In this document: piece after piece, positions 25,135 to 33,807 of the stretch
Layout: the number at the start of each line of letters is the position of its first letter
Position numbering within the stretch: position 1 is the first letter of the stretch
Assembly: GCA_020634855.1 (NCBI GenBank)
Contig: JACKAU010000005.1
Location: 558,001 to 622,000 of the forward strand
Reading direction: 5' to 3'
Length of the DNA stretch: 64,000 nt
Origin: Anaerolineales bacterium
GTDB taxonomy: Bacteria > Chloroflexota > Anaerolineae > 4572-78 > J111
Position numbers and translations under genes: made by a program
Notes under the pieces: generated by a model
What the model was told of the DNA's origin: nothing
What the model saw: only the letters and a program-made list of their open reading frames with translations
Database searches by the model: none

Positions 25135-27612
25135 TTACTGGCCCAGCTCAAGATTGCCTAGCTCGACGAAGTTGTTGACAGGGACGCCATTTTCCAGCAC
25201 AGGCAGTCGCTCCAAATTTTCCCAGTAGTAGACGCCGACCTGCAAGCGATACGTGCCCGGTGGCAGATCAGGCGGCAGGGCCAGCACGTGGCGGTCGCGT
25301 AAAGTTTCGCCGGGCTGCCAGGTGCTGGTCGGCAGGGGTAATTCCCACCACGGTTCGCCGTCATGCTGGGTGATCAGTTGACCCTCGGCATTGACCAGGT
25401 GGACGAAGACGTTGTAGTTTTGGGGAATGGGCGACAGCGCCTGCCAATGCAGGGTAACGGCCAGGTCTTGCCCGGCTTCCGTGACCGGCGATAGATCATA
25501 GCCTTGCAGTTCCATTTTGTTGTCAAAATTGGCTTGCAGCGTATGGGTAGGCTGTACATTTTGCTCTGCCGGTGCAATCTCCACCAACTCCCGGCCTTGG
25601 CGTTCGAAACTGCTGAGGCGCACCCAGGTATTGGCCTCAAACCGGCGCAGCGAGTCGGGGGTGAGTTCCGGCTGCACCGGCATCCGCTGGCTCCAATCCG
25701 ACCAATTATCGCCGGTTAGCACGCCGACAGCCAGACTCCAGCGGTCGCCCAACGCCCAGGGCATTGTCTCGGCGGCGACAATTTCGCCGGGCTGCCACAA
25801 GTGAGGGGGGAACCAGAGTTGAGTCAGCAGCGGGCGCTGCTCGGTGGTTTCGATGACCTGGCCTTGGGCGTTCAGGAAAAACGGATAAAGCCGGGTGTGG
25901 CGGTCGAGCGGTTTCAGGGCTTGCCAATAGAGCCGGACGGCGGTTTCTGCGCGGCGGGGATCATCGATGACATCGTAGCCTAACAGCCGCAGGTCGTCGC
26001 CGAAATCGACCTTCACGGGGTATTGCGGCTTGGCGTCGGGGGCGCGGGCGAAATCGTAGAAAGCGGGGGGATAATCGGTGTTGGGTAGGCCGCGTTTTAG
26101 CAGCAGATAACCGTCGGCGGCATCGAGAACGCCATAGTCGCCGGAGGCCAGCAGATCATGCACCTTGGCCCAAATATCGTTAGGGTGAACCGGCCAGGTG
26201 CCGGTGGTGACATCGACAAAAACGTACTCGGCGTCGTTGACATCGGGTAGTTGGTAGGCGATCAGCCGGTTGCTGAGATGGGGGTAAAGTTTGCCCTGCG
26301 CCGCTAGCGAGGCGTCGGGCGGAATCTGGTCGATGAAGCGTTGGGCCAGCCGGTCGTGGTCAGTAATCTCCCAGTGGGGCGGGTCGAGCGCCAGCGGCGA
26401 GTAGCCGCGAAATAGCTGCCAAATCAGCGCCACGGCCAGCAGTATCACACTGGCGATAGTCGTTACCTGTCTCTGTGCCTGGGGCCAGCGCCGTCCGACG
26501 CCCCGGCTTAAATAAACCATCCCGTACAGCGCCGCGAAAGCCAGCCACGGAGCCACATCCGCACCGTATTGGCCGCCGGTCGCGTCGTACATAGCGGTGT
26601 TGGCGCTGAGCATGTTGATGGCAAACGAGGGTGTGCCAATCAACAGTACAGGCAATCCCAGCAGGGGCAGATAGGCAAACGGCGTTAGCACGTCGAATAG
26701 GTATTTCAGCTTGGCCGGTTGCCATAGATTTTTGATGATTAGATCAGGGCGGGTGATGGCCGTGACGACAATCTCAGCGGGCGAGTCGCCCAAATCGGCG
26801 TAGTAGCCGATGAAGAGGTGATCGCCGGTGACGCTGTTGGCCGGAATGACCCACAGCATGACGACGAAAAACCAGGTCATCGCTAGAACGATGGTCGTCA
26901 GCCCCAGTCGCCAGTCGCGGTAGAGGATGATGGCGTACAACCCCAAGAAAGCCACCTGAAGCGGCAGTTGCTCTTTGCAGGACATCGCCAAAATAGCGAA
27001 CAGCAAAAACCAACCGGCCCGGCGTTTGACCAGAAAGTAGAAGGCAAACATAAAAAAGCCGACGGCCAGCACCGGCGGGTGAAAATCCCAGAGGGTCACG
27101 ATTTGCAGCGTCGGAAAGAGCAGGTAGGCGCTCAATAGGCTGAGCGCGGCCAAATTGCTGGTCAGTTTCTCCCGCGCCAGCCAGAAGAGCGGCAGCCCAC
27201 CCAGGCCGATGGCCGCCGCCTGCAGAAACAGCAGCATTTCCGGGCCGCTGTAGATCAAATAGAATGGCGCGACCAGAATCAAAATAAAGCTGGCGTGGTT
27301 CGATAGATGCAGGGCCGGGATGCCGGTGGTGGTGTAAAACAAAATGCGCCCGTGCAGGGTGTTCCAGACCACCTGATCGTAAATGCCCAGATCGAAGCCG
27401 CTGGAGTTGAAGCTGGCGTGGCGCAGAATGGCCAGCCAGGTAAAGGTAATGATGTAGAGGATGATCAGCGTCCAAGCGACCCAATGCGGCCATGCTTTTC
27501 GCCAATCGATGGTGAGCCAGGAGCGTTCTGTTGGCAGAGTTACGCCCTGGTTGACTGCGCTGTTTGAGCTAATCGCGCCGCTCCCTCTTGAAAAGTAAAA
27601 TTGGAGCGTCAA
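25135..27612 (-). CDS. DUF2079 membrane protein (putative glycosyltransferase) with two beta modules
   Basis: 825 residues. The DUF2079 motif 'SSGFDLGIYDQVVWNTLHGR' follows the first membrane segment. Ten or so further membrane segments reach about residue 430. Two soluble beta-rich modules follow, each with 'LHWQAL..I/L...Y..F.HL' and 'W.PGE' patterns, the second ending 'LPPDLPPGTYRLQVGVYYWE'. DUF2079 proteins belong to the GT-C-like superfamily; donor and acceptor are unknown. It is the first gene of the pair with the ArnT-like gene. A palindromic hairpin lies in its leader. Confidence 0.82.
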   Translation of the reverse strand: MTLQFYFSRGSGAISSNSAVNQGVTLPTERSWLTIDWRKAWPHWVAWTLIILYIITFTWLAILRHASFNSSGFDLGIYDQVVWNTLHGRILFYTTTGIPALHLSNHASFILILVAPFYLIYSGPEMLLFLQAAAIGLGGLPLFWLAREKLTSNLAALSLLSAYLLFPTLQIVTLWDFHPPVLAVGFFMFAFYFLVKRRAGWFLLFAILAMSCKEQLPLQVAFLGLYAIILYRDWRLGLTTIVLAMTWFFVVMLWVIPANSVTGDHLFIGYYADLGDSPAEIVVTAITRPDLIIKNLWQPAKLKYLFDVLTPFAYLPLLGLPVLLIGTPSFAINMLSANTAMYDATGGQYGADVAPWLAFAALYGMVYLSRGVGRRWPQAQRQVTTIASVILLAVALIWQLFRGYSPLALDPPHWEITDHDRLAQRFIDQIPPDASLAAQGKLYPHLSNRLIAYQLPDVNDAEYVFVDVTTGTWPVHPNDIWAKVHDLLASGDYGVLDAADGYLLLKRGLPNTDYPPAFYDFARAPDAKPQYPVKVDFGDDLRLLGYDVIDDPRRAETAVRLYWQALKPLDRHTRLYPFFLNAQGQVIETTEQRPLLTQLWFPPHLWQPGEIVAAETMPWALGDRWSLAVGVLTGDNWSDWSQRMPVQPELTPDSLRRFEANTWVRLSSFERQGRELVEIAPAEQNVQPTHTLQANFDNKMELQGYDLSPVTEAGQDLAVTLHWQALSPIPQNYNVFVHLVNAEGQLITQHDGEPWWELPLPTSTWQPGETLRDRHVLALPPDLPPGTYRLQVGVYYWENLERLPVLENGVPVNNFVELGNLELGQ

Positions 27613-27659
27613 AGTTTACTTTGACCAAGCAAGCTTTGTTGCTCCAGTAGTTGAGTTTA
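27613..27659. repeat. Leader palindrome of the GGAGC-ACAAAGC family
   Basis: 'GGAGCGTCAAAGTTTACTTTG' and 'CAAGCAAGCTTTGTTGCTCC' are linked GGAGC/GCTCC and CAAAG/CTTTG hairpins just upstream of the DUF2079 start. Related copies lie at 40423-40470 and 55573-55601. Confidence 0.55.
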
Positions 27660-27717
27660 TTATTCTCGTTATCTTACTCCCGCACCGTAATTGCGCCAAC
27701 TTGCCGCCGTTGCGTCG

Positions 27718-27785
27718 GTTGGGTCGAGGGACGAGACCCAACATCCCACGTCCAGAGATTGTCGGGTTGAGGGACGAAACCCGAC
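27718..27785. repeat. Two hairpins with the same loop and different stems
   Basis: GTTGGGTC/GACCCAAC (27718-27725, 27735-27742) and GTCGGGTT/AACCCGAC (27761-27768, 27778-27785) both enclose the loop GAGGGACGA. Stems differ by matched changes, so base pairing is conserved. A degenerate third copy is at 28857-28881. The second copy overlaps the end of the glyoxalase pseudogene. Confidence 0.75.
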
Positions 27786-28211
27786 CTACAGGGCCGACCG
27801 TTTGGTAATGGGATGATCAGGGTTTAACTCCAGCAGGTCCCAAAGATTGCCATACAAATCTTCAAAGACGGCGACCATGCCATAATCTTGTTTCTTTGGC
27901 TCCCTGACAAAGGTAATCCCTTTGGCGACCATGGCGTTGTAATCGAGCCAAAAATAGTCGGTGTTGAGAAAGAGGAAGACTCGTCAGCCAGTTTTATTGC
28001 CAATAAACGGTTCTTGTTCCGGTTTTGAGGCTCGGGCTAAGAGCAGAGTCGTTCCCTTGGAGCCGGGCGGCGCAACTACAACCCACCGTTTATCTTGTTC
28101 GGGTTGGTAGGTATCCTCGATTAGCTCGAAGTTGAGTTTTTGGGTATAAAAAGCGATGGCCTCGTCGTAATCTTTGACGACCAAGGCGATGTGAACAATC
28201 GACTGTTTCAT
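27786..28211 (-). pseudogene. Glyoxalase/VOC-family gene interrupted by an in-frame TGA
   Basis: The reading frame opens with 'VHIALVVKDYDEAIAFYTQK', a VOC metal-enzyme fold, and runs to 'EPFIGNKTG', then TGA at 27984-27986. In the same frame, without any shift, the rest of the family follows: 'RVFLFLNTDYFWLDYNAMV', 'GITFVREPKKQDYGMVAVF' and 'DLYGNLWDLLELNP', ending with TAG at 27786-27788. The whole is 141 codons plus stop. The family usually has Gly at the TGA position, so GGA to TGA is a one-base change. It is either a recent pseudogene or a sequencing error. The true product would bind a metal through the paired beta-alpha-beta units. Confidence 0.85.
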
Positions 28212-28421
28212 AATGTTTTTTTAGAAAGCTGCACTCCTCATGTGATTTCGAGCGACCCATTCGACTACGCTCAGGGCAGGCTATAGGAGCGAGAAACCCT
28301 CCGTAATATTGTTTGCAACCGGACGTCGTAGGGGGTTCGACACCTCCGGCGTCGAAATGACAGGAGAATTCGTCACTATTGCCGTCCAAAAAATGGTTTT
28401 TTCCATTCGAAAAGCGATGCC
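28212..28421. other. Repeat-derived intergenic sequence
   Basis: About 210 bp with fragments such as 'ATTCGACTACGCTCAGGGC' and 'TTCGACACCTCCGGCGTCGAA' that look like dispersed palindromic repeats. No gene is supported. Confidence 0.5.
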
Positions 28422-28733
28422 TACCATTGAAAAATGGTTCCTACCACCCGCCGAACGACTCCTACCACCCGCCGAACGACTCCTACCACCGCCGAACGGT
28501 TCCTACCGCCGCCGAGCCGTCCGTACCGACCGCCGAACGACTCCTACCACCGCCGAACGGTTCCTACCGCCGCCGAGCCGTCCGTACCACCCGCCGAACG
28601 GTTCGTACCGTTGCCGAACGGTTCGTACCGCCGCCGAGTCGTTCGTACCGTCGCCGAACGGTTCGTACCAACCGCCGAACGATTTGTACCGTCGCCGAGC
28701 CGTTCGTACCAATCGCCGAACCATTTCTACCGC
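28422..28733. repeat. Minisatellite of 20/21-bp units
   Basis: Fifteen full units (28422-28727) plus a partial one, each beginning TACC. Nine units are 20 bp and six are 21 bp, with consensus TACCnnCGCCGAACGGTTCG. Positions 28463-28523 and 28524-28584 form a higher-order 61-bp duplication (21+20+20). Because unit length alternates, every reading frame is scrambled, so the long open frames here are by-products of low stop-codon content. Confidence 0.92.
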
Positions 28734-28970
28734 CAAAATCCTCTTTCCCTTTGTCCGCACCGGCGATTCATCGCTGGACTATGGAACTGCGCTCAATGAA
28801 ATGGGCTTTGGTGCGGAGTTTAGCTGCGTCGGTTGTGCGGAAAATCCACGTATCTTTGTTCGGTTGAGGGACGCAATTCGACTTAAAGGGGCCGGCTGAA
28901 AAATCCGATTGTCTGACGTCAGTGTTATTGGTGTATCGTTATGACCAAAGGGAAACAGAATAAGCCTGAA
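28734..28970. other. Intergenic sequence after the minisatellite
   Basis: About 240 bp. It holds the degenerate third GAGGGACG-loop hairpin (28857-28881). No gene is supported. Confidence 0.45.
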
Positions 28971-29213
28971 TTAAATCATCTCCGGTAAAGGGGCATCAAA
29001 GTCATCAGGAACAGTGAACTCTCCGGCACACAACCCAAAAGGACGTAATCCCTTTGGGTTTGAAAAGACAGGTTTGATTTCTGCAATGGGTTTACCCGTT
29101 TTGATGATGACGAGGGTCCGGCCGTCTTCGACAAGTTGTAGATAGGTCAGCAAATCATGTTGTATATCGTCTACACTAACTTGAACAATGGGGGATTTAT
29201 CAGTTATCGTCAT
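28971..29213 (-). CDS. Phd-type antitoxin-like protein, no adjacent toxin
   Basis: 80 residues: 'QVSVDDIQHDLLTYLQLVED' and 'GRTLVIIKTGKPIAEIKPV' match the DNA-binding half of Phd/YefM antitoxins. The C-terminal 'RPFGLCAGEFTVPDDFDAPL' matches the toxin-wrapping tail seen in antitoxins of PIN-domain toxins. The toxin gene usually overlaps the 3' end; here only repeats and the glyoxalase pseudogene follow. It appears to be a solitary antitoxin. Confidence 0.75.
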   Translation of the reverse strand: MTITDKSPIVQVSVDDIQHDLLTYLQLVEDGRTLVIIKTGKPIAEIKPVFSNPKGLRPFGLCAGEFTVPDDFDAPLPEMI

Positions 29214-29482
29214 TTCGAAATTTCTATCAATTAAAATGTATCAAAGTTTTAGCAACAAATCAGTAATAGTGTTGTAATTGTAGCTTCAAGTTTGATAAAA
29301 GCGTAATATTTTGCGTAGGCTGGGGCAAGGGAGAAGAAATTGTATCCATAATGGGGTCTCCTCTTACTTGCATTTCTGGTGATTATACCACACCAGACAA
29401 CAAATTCCGTAGAACAAATCAGCGATTTGTTCGGGTTGGGATAATCGGTGACAAGGACAAGTCTCTGACTTGTCCTTATTGG
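29214..29482. other. Intergenic region with two short palindromes
   Basis: GAACAAATC-AGC-GATTTGTTC (29412-29432) and AAGGACAAGT-CTCTG-ACTTGTCCTT (29454-29478) lie just beyond the stop of the DUF2079 gene. Neither has a T tail on the minus strand, so they are not clear terminators. Confidence 0.5.
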
Positions 29483-31954
29483 CTACCGCACCGTAATCAC
29501 GCCCACTTGTAGGGCGTCGCCGCCGGCGCCTTCGCCGGGGGTGTCGCTGATGGTCAATGGGAGGCGTTCGCCGGTGACGGGGTAGTACCAGCCGACGATG
29601 AGCCGGTATTGGCCGTCGGGTAGATCGGCGGGGAGGTGGAGGGTTTGATGATCGACGACCGGCCGTTCGGGCTGCCAGGCTGTCGTCGGCAGGTAGCCGA
29701 GGGCATCCTGCGGCGTCCAGTCGAGTTGGGCGACGACTTGCCCTTGATCGTCGATGAGTTGGGCGAAGGTGTGCAGATCGACTGTGATCGGCGCGCTGCT
29801 TTGCCAATAAAACGTAATCGGTAAGTCGCGACCGGGCCGGACGGGATCGGTGGGCAGATCGAGGCCGTGCAGGGTGAGCAGATGCCAAAATTCGGCCTGA
29901 CGGCGCTGTTCCGGTTGCGGTGATGATGGCGGCGTGATCAGATCGTAGGTTTTGCGGCCGGTGCGTTGGAAGGTGCCTAAGCGGACCCAGGTGTTGTTGT
30001 CGTAACGATACAAATTATCGTCTGCGCCGGTAACCGGCAGCCGTTGGGCCGGGTCCTGCCAATCGCCGTGAGTGACGCCGACTGCCAGTGTAAATTCATC
30101 GCCGATGGCGGGGGCCAGGTCGGTTGGCAGGGTTTTGGTCATGATAATTTCGTCAGTTGACCAGTCGGAGGGGGGATACCAGATGGTGGTGACCAGCGGT
30201 TTTTGGGAGGTGTCGTCGATGATGTGGCCATCGCGGTCGATGAGGAAGGGCCACAGGTGGTAATCTTCCTCCAGCGGTTCAAGGGCCCGCCAGTAGAGCG
30301 TGATCACCGGCAGCGCGAGTTGGTGCGCCTCCAGCGTTAGATCGTAGCCGATCAGTTGCAGTTTGTCATCGAACGTGGCCTGGGCGGTGTGGGTCGGGAC
30401 AAAGGTGGTGGGATCAGGGACGCGGGTGAAATCGTAGAAGGTATCGGGTATGGTTTTGGGTAGGTCAGGTTGGTTTTTTGCCAGCAGCAGATAACCGTCG
30501 CGACCATCGACCACGCCGAAATCGCCGGCCAGGAAATCTTTGACCCGGTCGCGCAGGGCGATGGGGTGCAGCGGCCAGGAGTCTTCGGTAATGTCCAGAA
30601 CGATGTAATCGGCGTCTTTGACTTCGTCGAACAGGTAAACCACTGCCCGGTCGGTGACGTGCGGGTTGAGGCGATCGTGGGCCGACAGCGAGGCATCGGG
30701 CGGAATCTCGTCGAAAATATCGTAGGCCAGCCGGTCGTGCGCGGTGATTTCGGGCCAGCCGCGATATTGGCCGCCGCCGGGAAAGTAGCCATATTGGATG
30801 TGGTAGAAAAAGGTGGCCGTTAAGATGAGCAGGCCGAGGATGAAATTGAGTGTGCGGGGCGAGATGGGATGGGGGATGTGGGACGTAGTGCGTAATCTCC
30901 CTATCTCCCCATCTCCTAATCTCCCCACTATCCAATTGATGATTTTATGAAAATTGGCCGCGCCGTAGATGCTGCTGATGAACAGGGCCGGGATGATAGG
31001 GGCGGCGTAGACCAGGCTGTTGATTTCCTGCATCGGCTCAAAACTGCTGAGCAGGTTGACGCCGAGCGAAGGTGCGGCCAGCAGTAGCGTGATCGGGTTG
31101 AGCAGGGCCAGAAAGGCGGTTGGTGTTAGCAGTAGGCGAAAATAGCGGATGACGTTAATTTCTTGTAGATGAGCCAGCACAATCTGAGGGTGCAGTACAA
31201 AGTTGAGTACGATGTTGGCTGCGCCGTCGCCGAGATGGCCGTAGCGATCCCAATGAATATTTTCGGACAAGGCGAAGGTTTTGGGGATGACGAATACAGC
31301 CAGGAAGGTCCAGATCATCGACACCACCATCGTGGTGATACCCAGACGATACTGCCGGTTGATGATTACCGCGTACAGCCCGATCATAAAGACCAGCAGA
31401 CCCATATCTTCTTTGCACATGCCGGCCAGCACGGCGAAAAGCGCAAACCAACCGGGGCGACGCACCTCCATAAAGTAGAAGGCTGCCAGCAGAAAGGTGG
31501 GAGCTAGCGCACCGGGATGGAAATCGAGTAGGGCTGCGCCCTGCATGGCCGGCAGCATTAAGTAGGCGATGGCGAAAACGAGCGCCAGGCCGTCGCTGTG
31601 TAGTTTATAGCGGGCCAGGGCAAAGACGGGTACCGCGCCCAGAGCGATGACGATGCTCTGGAAAATGAACAGAATTTCGGGGCCTTCGTAGATCAGGTAG
31701 AGCAGCGAGACCGGCAGTAAAATCGGTTCGACGTGGATACTGAGGCGGTTGATCGCGCCGGGGCGGTTGGTTTGGGCGAAAGGGTGTCCGTGGATGGTGT
31801 GCCAAATGGCCTGATCGAAGTGGCCCAGATCGAACGCCCGCGAGCCGAATGAATAGTAATGAACGAAGAGTTGGGCCGAGAAGAATGCGACATACCCGAC
31901 GATGAGCAGCGCCAAAATAATGACGGCCGGCGACCAGCGGCGTGGGTTAACCAT
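29483..31954 (-). CDS. DUF2079 membrane protein (putative glycosyltransferase) with two beta modules
   Basis: 823 residues from the ATG at 31954, which overlaps the stop of the upstream glycosyltransferase gene by 8 bp; a longer frame reaches 32086 but its first 44 residues are low-complexity and overlap that gene. DUF2079 motif: 'SRAFDLGHFDQAIWHTIHGH'. Many membrane segments to about residue 420, then two beta-rich modules ('ITLYWRALEPLEEDYHLWPF'; 'LPADLPDGQYRLIVGWYYP'). It is a paralogue of the 825-residue protein at 25-27.6 kb. An insertion at about 30884-30925 contains simple-repeat DNA. Confidence 0.82.
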   Translation of the reverse strand: MVNPRRWSPAVIILALLIVGYVAFFSAQLFVHYYSFGSRAFDLGHFDQAIWHTIHGHPFAQTNRPGAINRLSIHVEPILLPVSLLYLIYEGPEILFIFQSIVIALGAVPVFALARYKLHSDGLALVFAIAYLMLPAMQGAALLDFHPGALAPTFLLAAFYFMEVRRPGWFALFAVLAGMCKEDMGLLVFMIGLYAVIINRQYRLGITTMVVSMIWTFLAVFVIPKTFALSENIHWDRYGHLGDGAANIVLNFVLHPQIVLAHLQEINVIRYFRLLLTPTAFLALLNPITLLLAAPSLGVNLLSSFEPMQEINSLVYAAPIIPALFISSIYGAANFHKIINWIVGRLGDGEIGRLRTTSHIPHPISPRTLNFILGLLILTATFFYHIQYGYFPGGGQYRGWPEITAHDRLAYDIFDEIPPDASLSAHDRLNPHVTDRAVVYLFDEVKDADYIVLDITEDSWPLHPIALRDRVKDFLAGDFGVVDGRDGYLLLAKNQPDLPKTIPDTFYDFTRVPDPTTFVPTHTAQATFDDKLQLIGYDLTLEAHQLALPVITLYWRALEPLEEDYHLWPFLIDRDGHIIDDTSQKPLVTTIWYPPSDWSTDEIIMTKTLPTDLAPAIGDEFTLAVGVTHGDWQDPAQRLPVTGADDNLYRYDNNTWVRLGTFQRTGRKTYDLITPPSSPQPEQRRQAEFWHLLTLHGLDLPTDPVRPGRDLPITFYWQSSAPITVDLHTFAQLIDDQGQVVAQLDWTPQDALGYLPTTAWQPERPVVDHQTLHLPADLPDGQYRLIVGWYYPVTGERLPLTISDTPGEGAGGDALQVGVITVR

Positions 31955-33557
31955 GACTGTCATCCACCAAATCGGCGATGCCGCAGCGATAGACGCCGAT
32001 GTAGTTGTATTGATCGGGCTTGTAGAAGGTCGCCGCCGAGTGGCAGTAGGGCGTATTATCAAAATCAACGTTGAACGGAACCGCACCGGGGGCCAGCGGC
32101 AGGCTCAACACCACGTAAACCGGCCCATCGGCCGACTCCAGTAAATCGGTCAGACGATGGGCCGACTCGGCTCGTAGGTCAATCGTTTCAAGATCAATGG
32201 TGTCCGACATGTTCGCTAGCTTAATATTAAGTCCTTCTCGCGTCAAGCCGGAGGCATCGTTGCGCACGACCACAATCGAGCCGTGTTGATCGGCTTGCTC
32301 ACGCAGATAGGCCGCCAGTTCGTTCAATCCGTAGCCCGAAGTCCACCCGTCGAGAAAAAACCAGCGATCGTAGGCTTCGAAGGGCGCTTGGGTGGGGTTG
32401 GTGAGGAGGCGTAGGTTGAAGGTGAGGGCGGGTAGGGAGCAAAGAATAAGTAAGAGGAGATAGAGGGAAACATAGTGCGTAGTGCGTAGTGCGTAGTGCG
32501 TAGTGCGTTGAAAAAGGGTTGCCAGTCCATCGATTAACATCACGAAGCCGTAGCCGGCCAGGATGAGGGCGAAGGGGACGACGGCGAATAGGTAGCGGGA
32601 TTGGAGATAGACGGTGATGATGATAAAGACGACGTTGTAGATCAAAATGGCGCTGAGGAGCAGTAACCCGCCCCGATGGCGGCGCACGAGGGTTAGAGTT
32701 GTGCCGAGTAGGGCCATTATCAAAATGGGCCAGGTCAGGTAGATGGTGTAATAGGCCCAAACCCGCTGAAGGTTGCCGGTCACCATTTCGGCAAACGAGC
32801 CTAACGGCGCGGCGTCGAGCAGCCAGGTTTTGCTGGCCGGGCCATCGAGATGGGCGGTGGGGGCGAAGAAGATGGGAATGATCAACAGGACGCCTAAACC
32901 ATAAGCTACGATGATTAGTCGGCCCCACTTAACCAGGGAGTCGTTCGAAACCAACCGGCGGAAGGAATCGTCGCCGCAAAAGAGGATCGCTAGCGGCGGA
33001 ATAACCCACAAAATTAATCCATTGAGTTTCGTCAAGCCGGTCAAGCCCAACATCAAGCCCAAAAGCAACCCCGCTGCCAATGTTTGGCGCTTGATTAACC
33101 TGAGACTCAGAAGGGCGATGCCAATCGCCAGTGTGCCGAGCATGCTATCGTTGAGCGCCAGTCGATCCAGGAAGAAGGCGTAGGGAATTATGCCATAGAA
33201 CAGCGCGGCGGCCAGCCCGACCGATGGTCGATCGAACAAGGCTTTGCCCAAGAAATAGCAGCCTACCGCCGAGACCAACCCCAACAGCACCGACACCACC
33301 CGCGCGTTCCACAGCGGGTCGCTGCCGAGAGCGACCATCGGGGTGATCAGCCAGATTTGTAGATACTTGCCGCCCTCGGTGTAAACAAACGGCTGGCCTT
33401 CGTCGAGCACGTTGAACGCCCGGCTAATGTGCAGCCCCTCATCGACGTAGGGCGGCAGCAGGGTCAACTGCGGCAGCCGCATCGTCAGGAAAAGTACGGC
33501 CAGGGCCAGCAGGATGGCCGTTTGATAGTGTTGGATGAAATGATCCAGTTTGGGCAT
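31947..33557 (-). CDS. GT-C membrane glycosyltransferase (ArnT/PMT-like)
   Basis: 536 residues, about eleven membrane segments. The first loop ends with acidic residues ('LLPPYVDEGLHISRAFN'), as in GT39/GT83 enzymes. Conserved 'PYAFFLDRLALNDSMLGTLA' resembles the second catalytic-loop region of ArnT. It lacks the beta-rich C-terminal module of its neighbours. 'TTHYALRTTHYV' is encoded by five tandem heptanucleotides. It is the first gene of an overlapping pair with the DUF2079 gene and probably adds sugars outside the membrane. Confidence 0.82.
   Translation of the reverse strand: MPKLDHFIQHYQTAILLALAVLFLTMRLPQLTLLPPYVDEGLHISRAFNVLDEGQPFVYTEGGKYLQIWLITPMVALGSDPLWNARVVSVLLGLVSAVGCYFLGKALFDRPSVGLAAALFYGIIPYAFFLDRLALNDSMLGTLAIGIALLSLRLIKRQTLAAGLLLGLMLGLTGLTKLNGLILWVIPPLAILFCGDDSFRRLVSNDSLVKWGRLIIVAYGLGVLLIIPIFFAPTAHLDGPASKTWLLDAAPLGSFAEMVTGNLQRVWAYYTIYLTWPILIMALLGTTLTLVRRHRGGLLLLSAILIYNVVFIIITVYLQSRYLFAVVPFALILAGYGFVMLIDGLATLFQRTTHYALRTTHYVSLYLLLLILCSLPALTFNLRLLTNPTQAPFEAYDRWFFLDGWTSGYGLNELAAYLREQADQHGSIVVVRNDASGLTREGLNIKLANMSDTIDLETIDLRAESAHRLTDLLESADGPVYVVLSLPLAPGAVPFNVDFDNTPYCHSAATFYKPDQYNYIGVYRCGIADLVDDSHG
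32474..32509. repeat. Heptanucleotide tandem repeat inside a glycosyltransferase gene
   Basis: Five tandem copies of TAGTGCG on the plus strand, within codons of the 536-residue glycosyltransferase. Since 3 x 7 = 21, the protein gains a seven-residue period (LRTTHYA). Confidence 0.85.
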
Positions 33558-33569
33558 AGAATGTTTTTG

Positions 33570-33672
33570 ATCTGTCAGCCGTCAGCGTTCAGGTATCAGC
33601 TTTTTTCTCGTTTTGATGAATGGGTTGGTTACAACAGTATCTTTAGTCATTAAGCTGACGGCTGATAGCTTA
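33570..33672. repeat. Imperfect inverted repeat (TCAGCCGTCAGC family)
   Basis: 'TCAGCCGTCAGCGTTC...ATCAGCTT' and 'AAGCTGACGGCTGATAGCTT' lie in opposite orientation in the 250-bp gap between the glycosyltransferase and higB. No gene is seen in the gap. Confidence 0.55.
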
Positions 33673-33783
33673 ATGCTATCATACTTTTATAACGAACAGG
33701 TATTATAATACAGCTTGGTTTGTTCGTGTAAAGTAGGGGGATGTTTTAGGTGTGAAAAACCTATCAATCATTTGCACGGCAAC

Positions 33784-33806
33784 TATGAAAATTGTACACT
33801 TTCATA
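33784..33806 (+). promoter_or_regulatory. Candidate operator of higBA
   Basis: TATGAAA (33784-33790) and TTTCATA (33800-33806) form an inverted repeat ending 1 bp before the higB start codon. HigA-type antitoxins normally repress their own operon at such sites. Confidence 0.4.
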
Positions 33807-33807
33807 A

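Noticed and set aside
28309..28899. Long overlapping open frames on both strands (up to 196 codons)
   Set aside because: They run across the 20/21-bp minisatellite, whose alternating unit length shifts frame each unit. The proteins are Arg/Pro/Ser-rich in every frame and no ribosome site is seen.
31955..32086. N-terminal extension of the DUF2079 gene at 29.5-32.0 kb
   Set aside because: It is a Ser/Thr/Arg low-complexity stretch in the shadow of the upstream gene; the ATG at 31954 gives a normal start before the first membrane segment.
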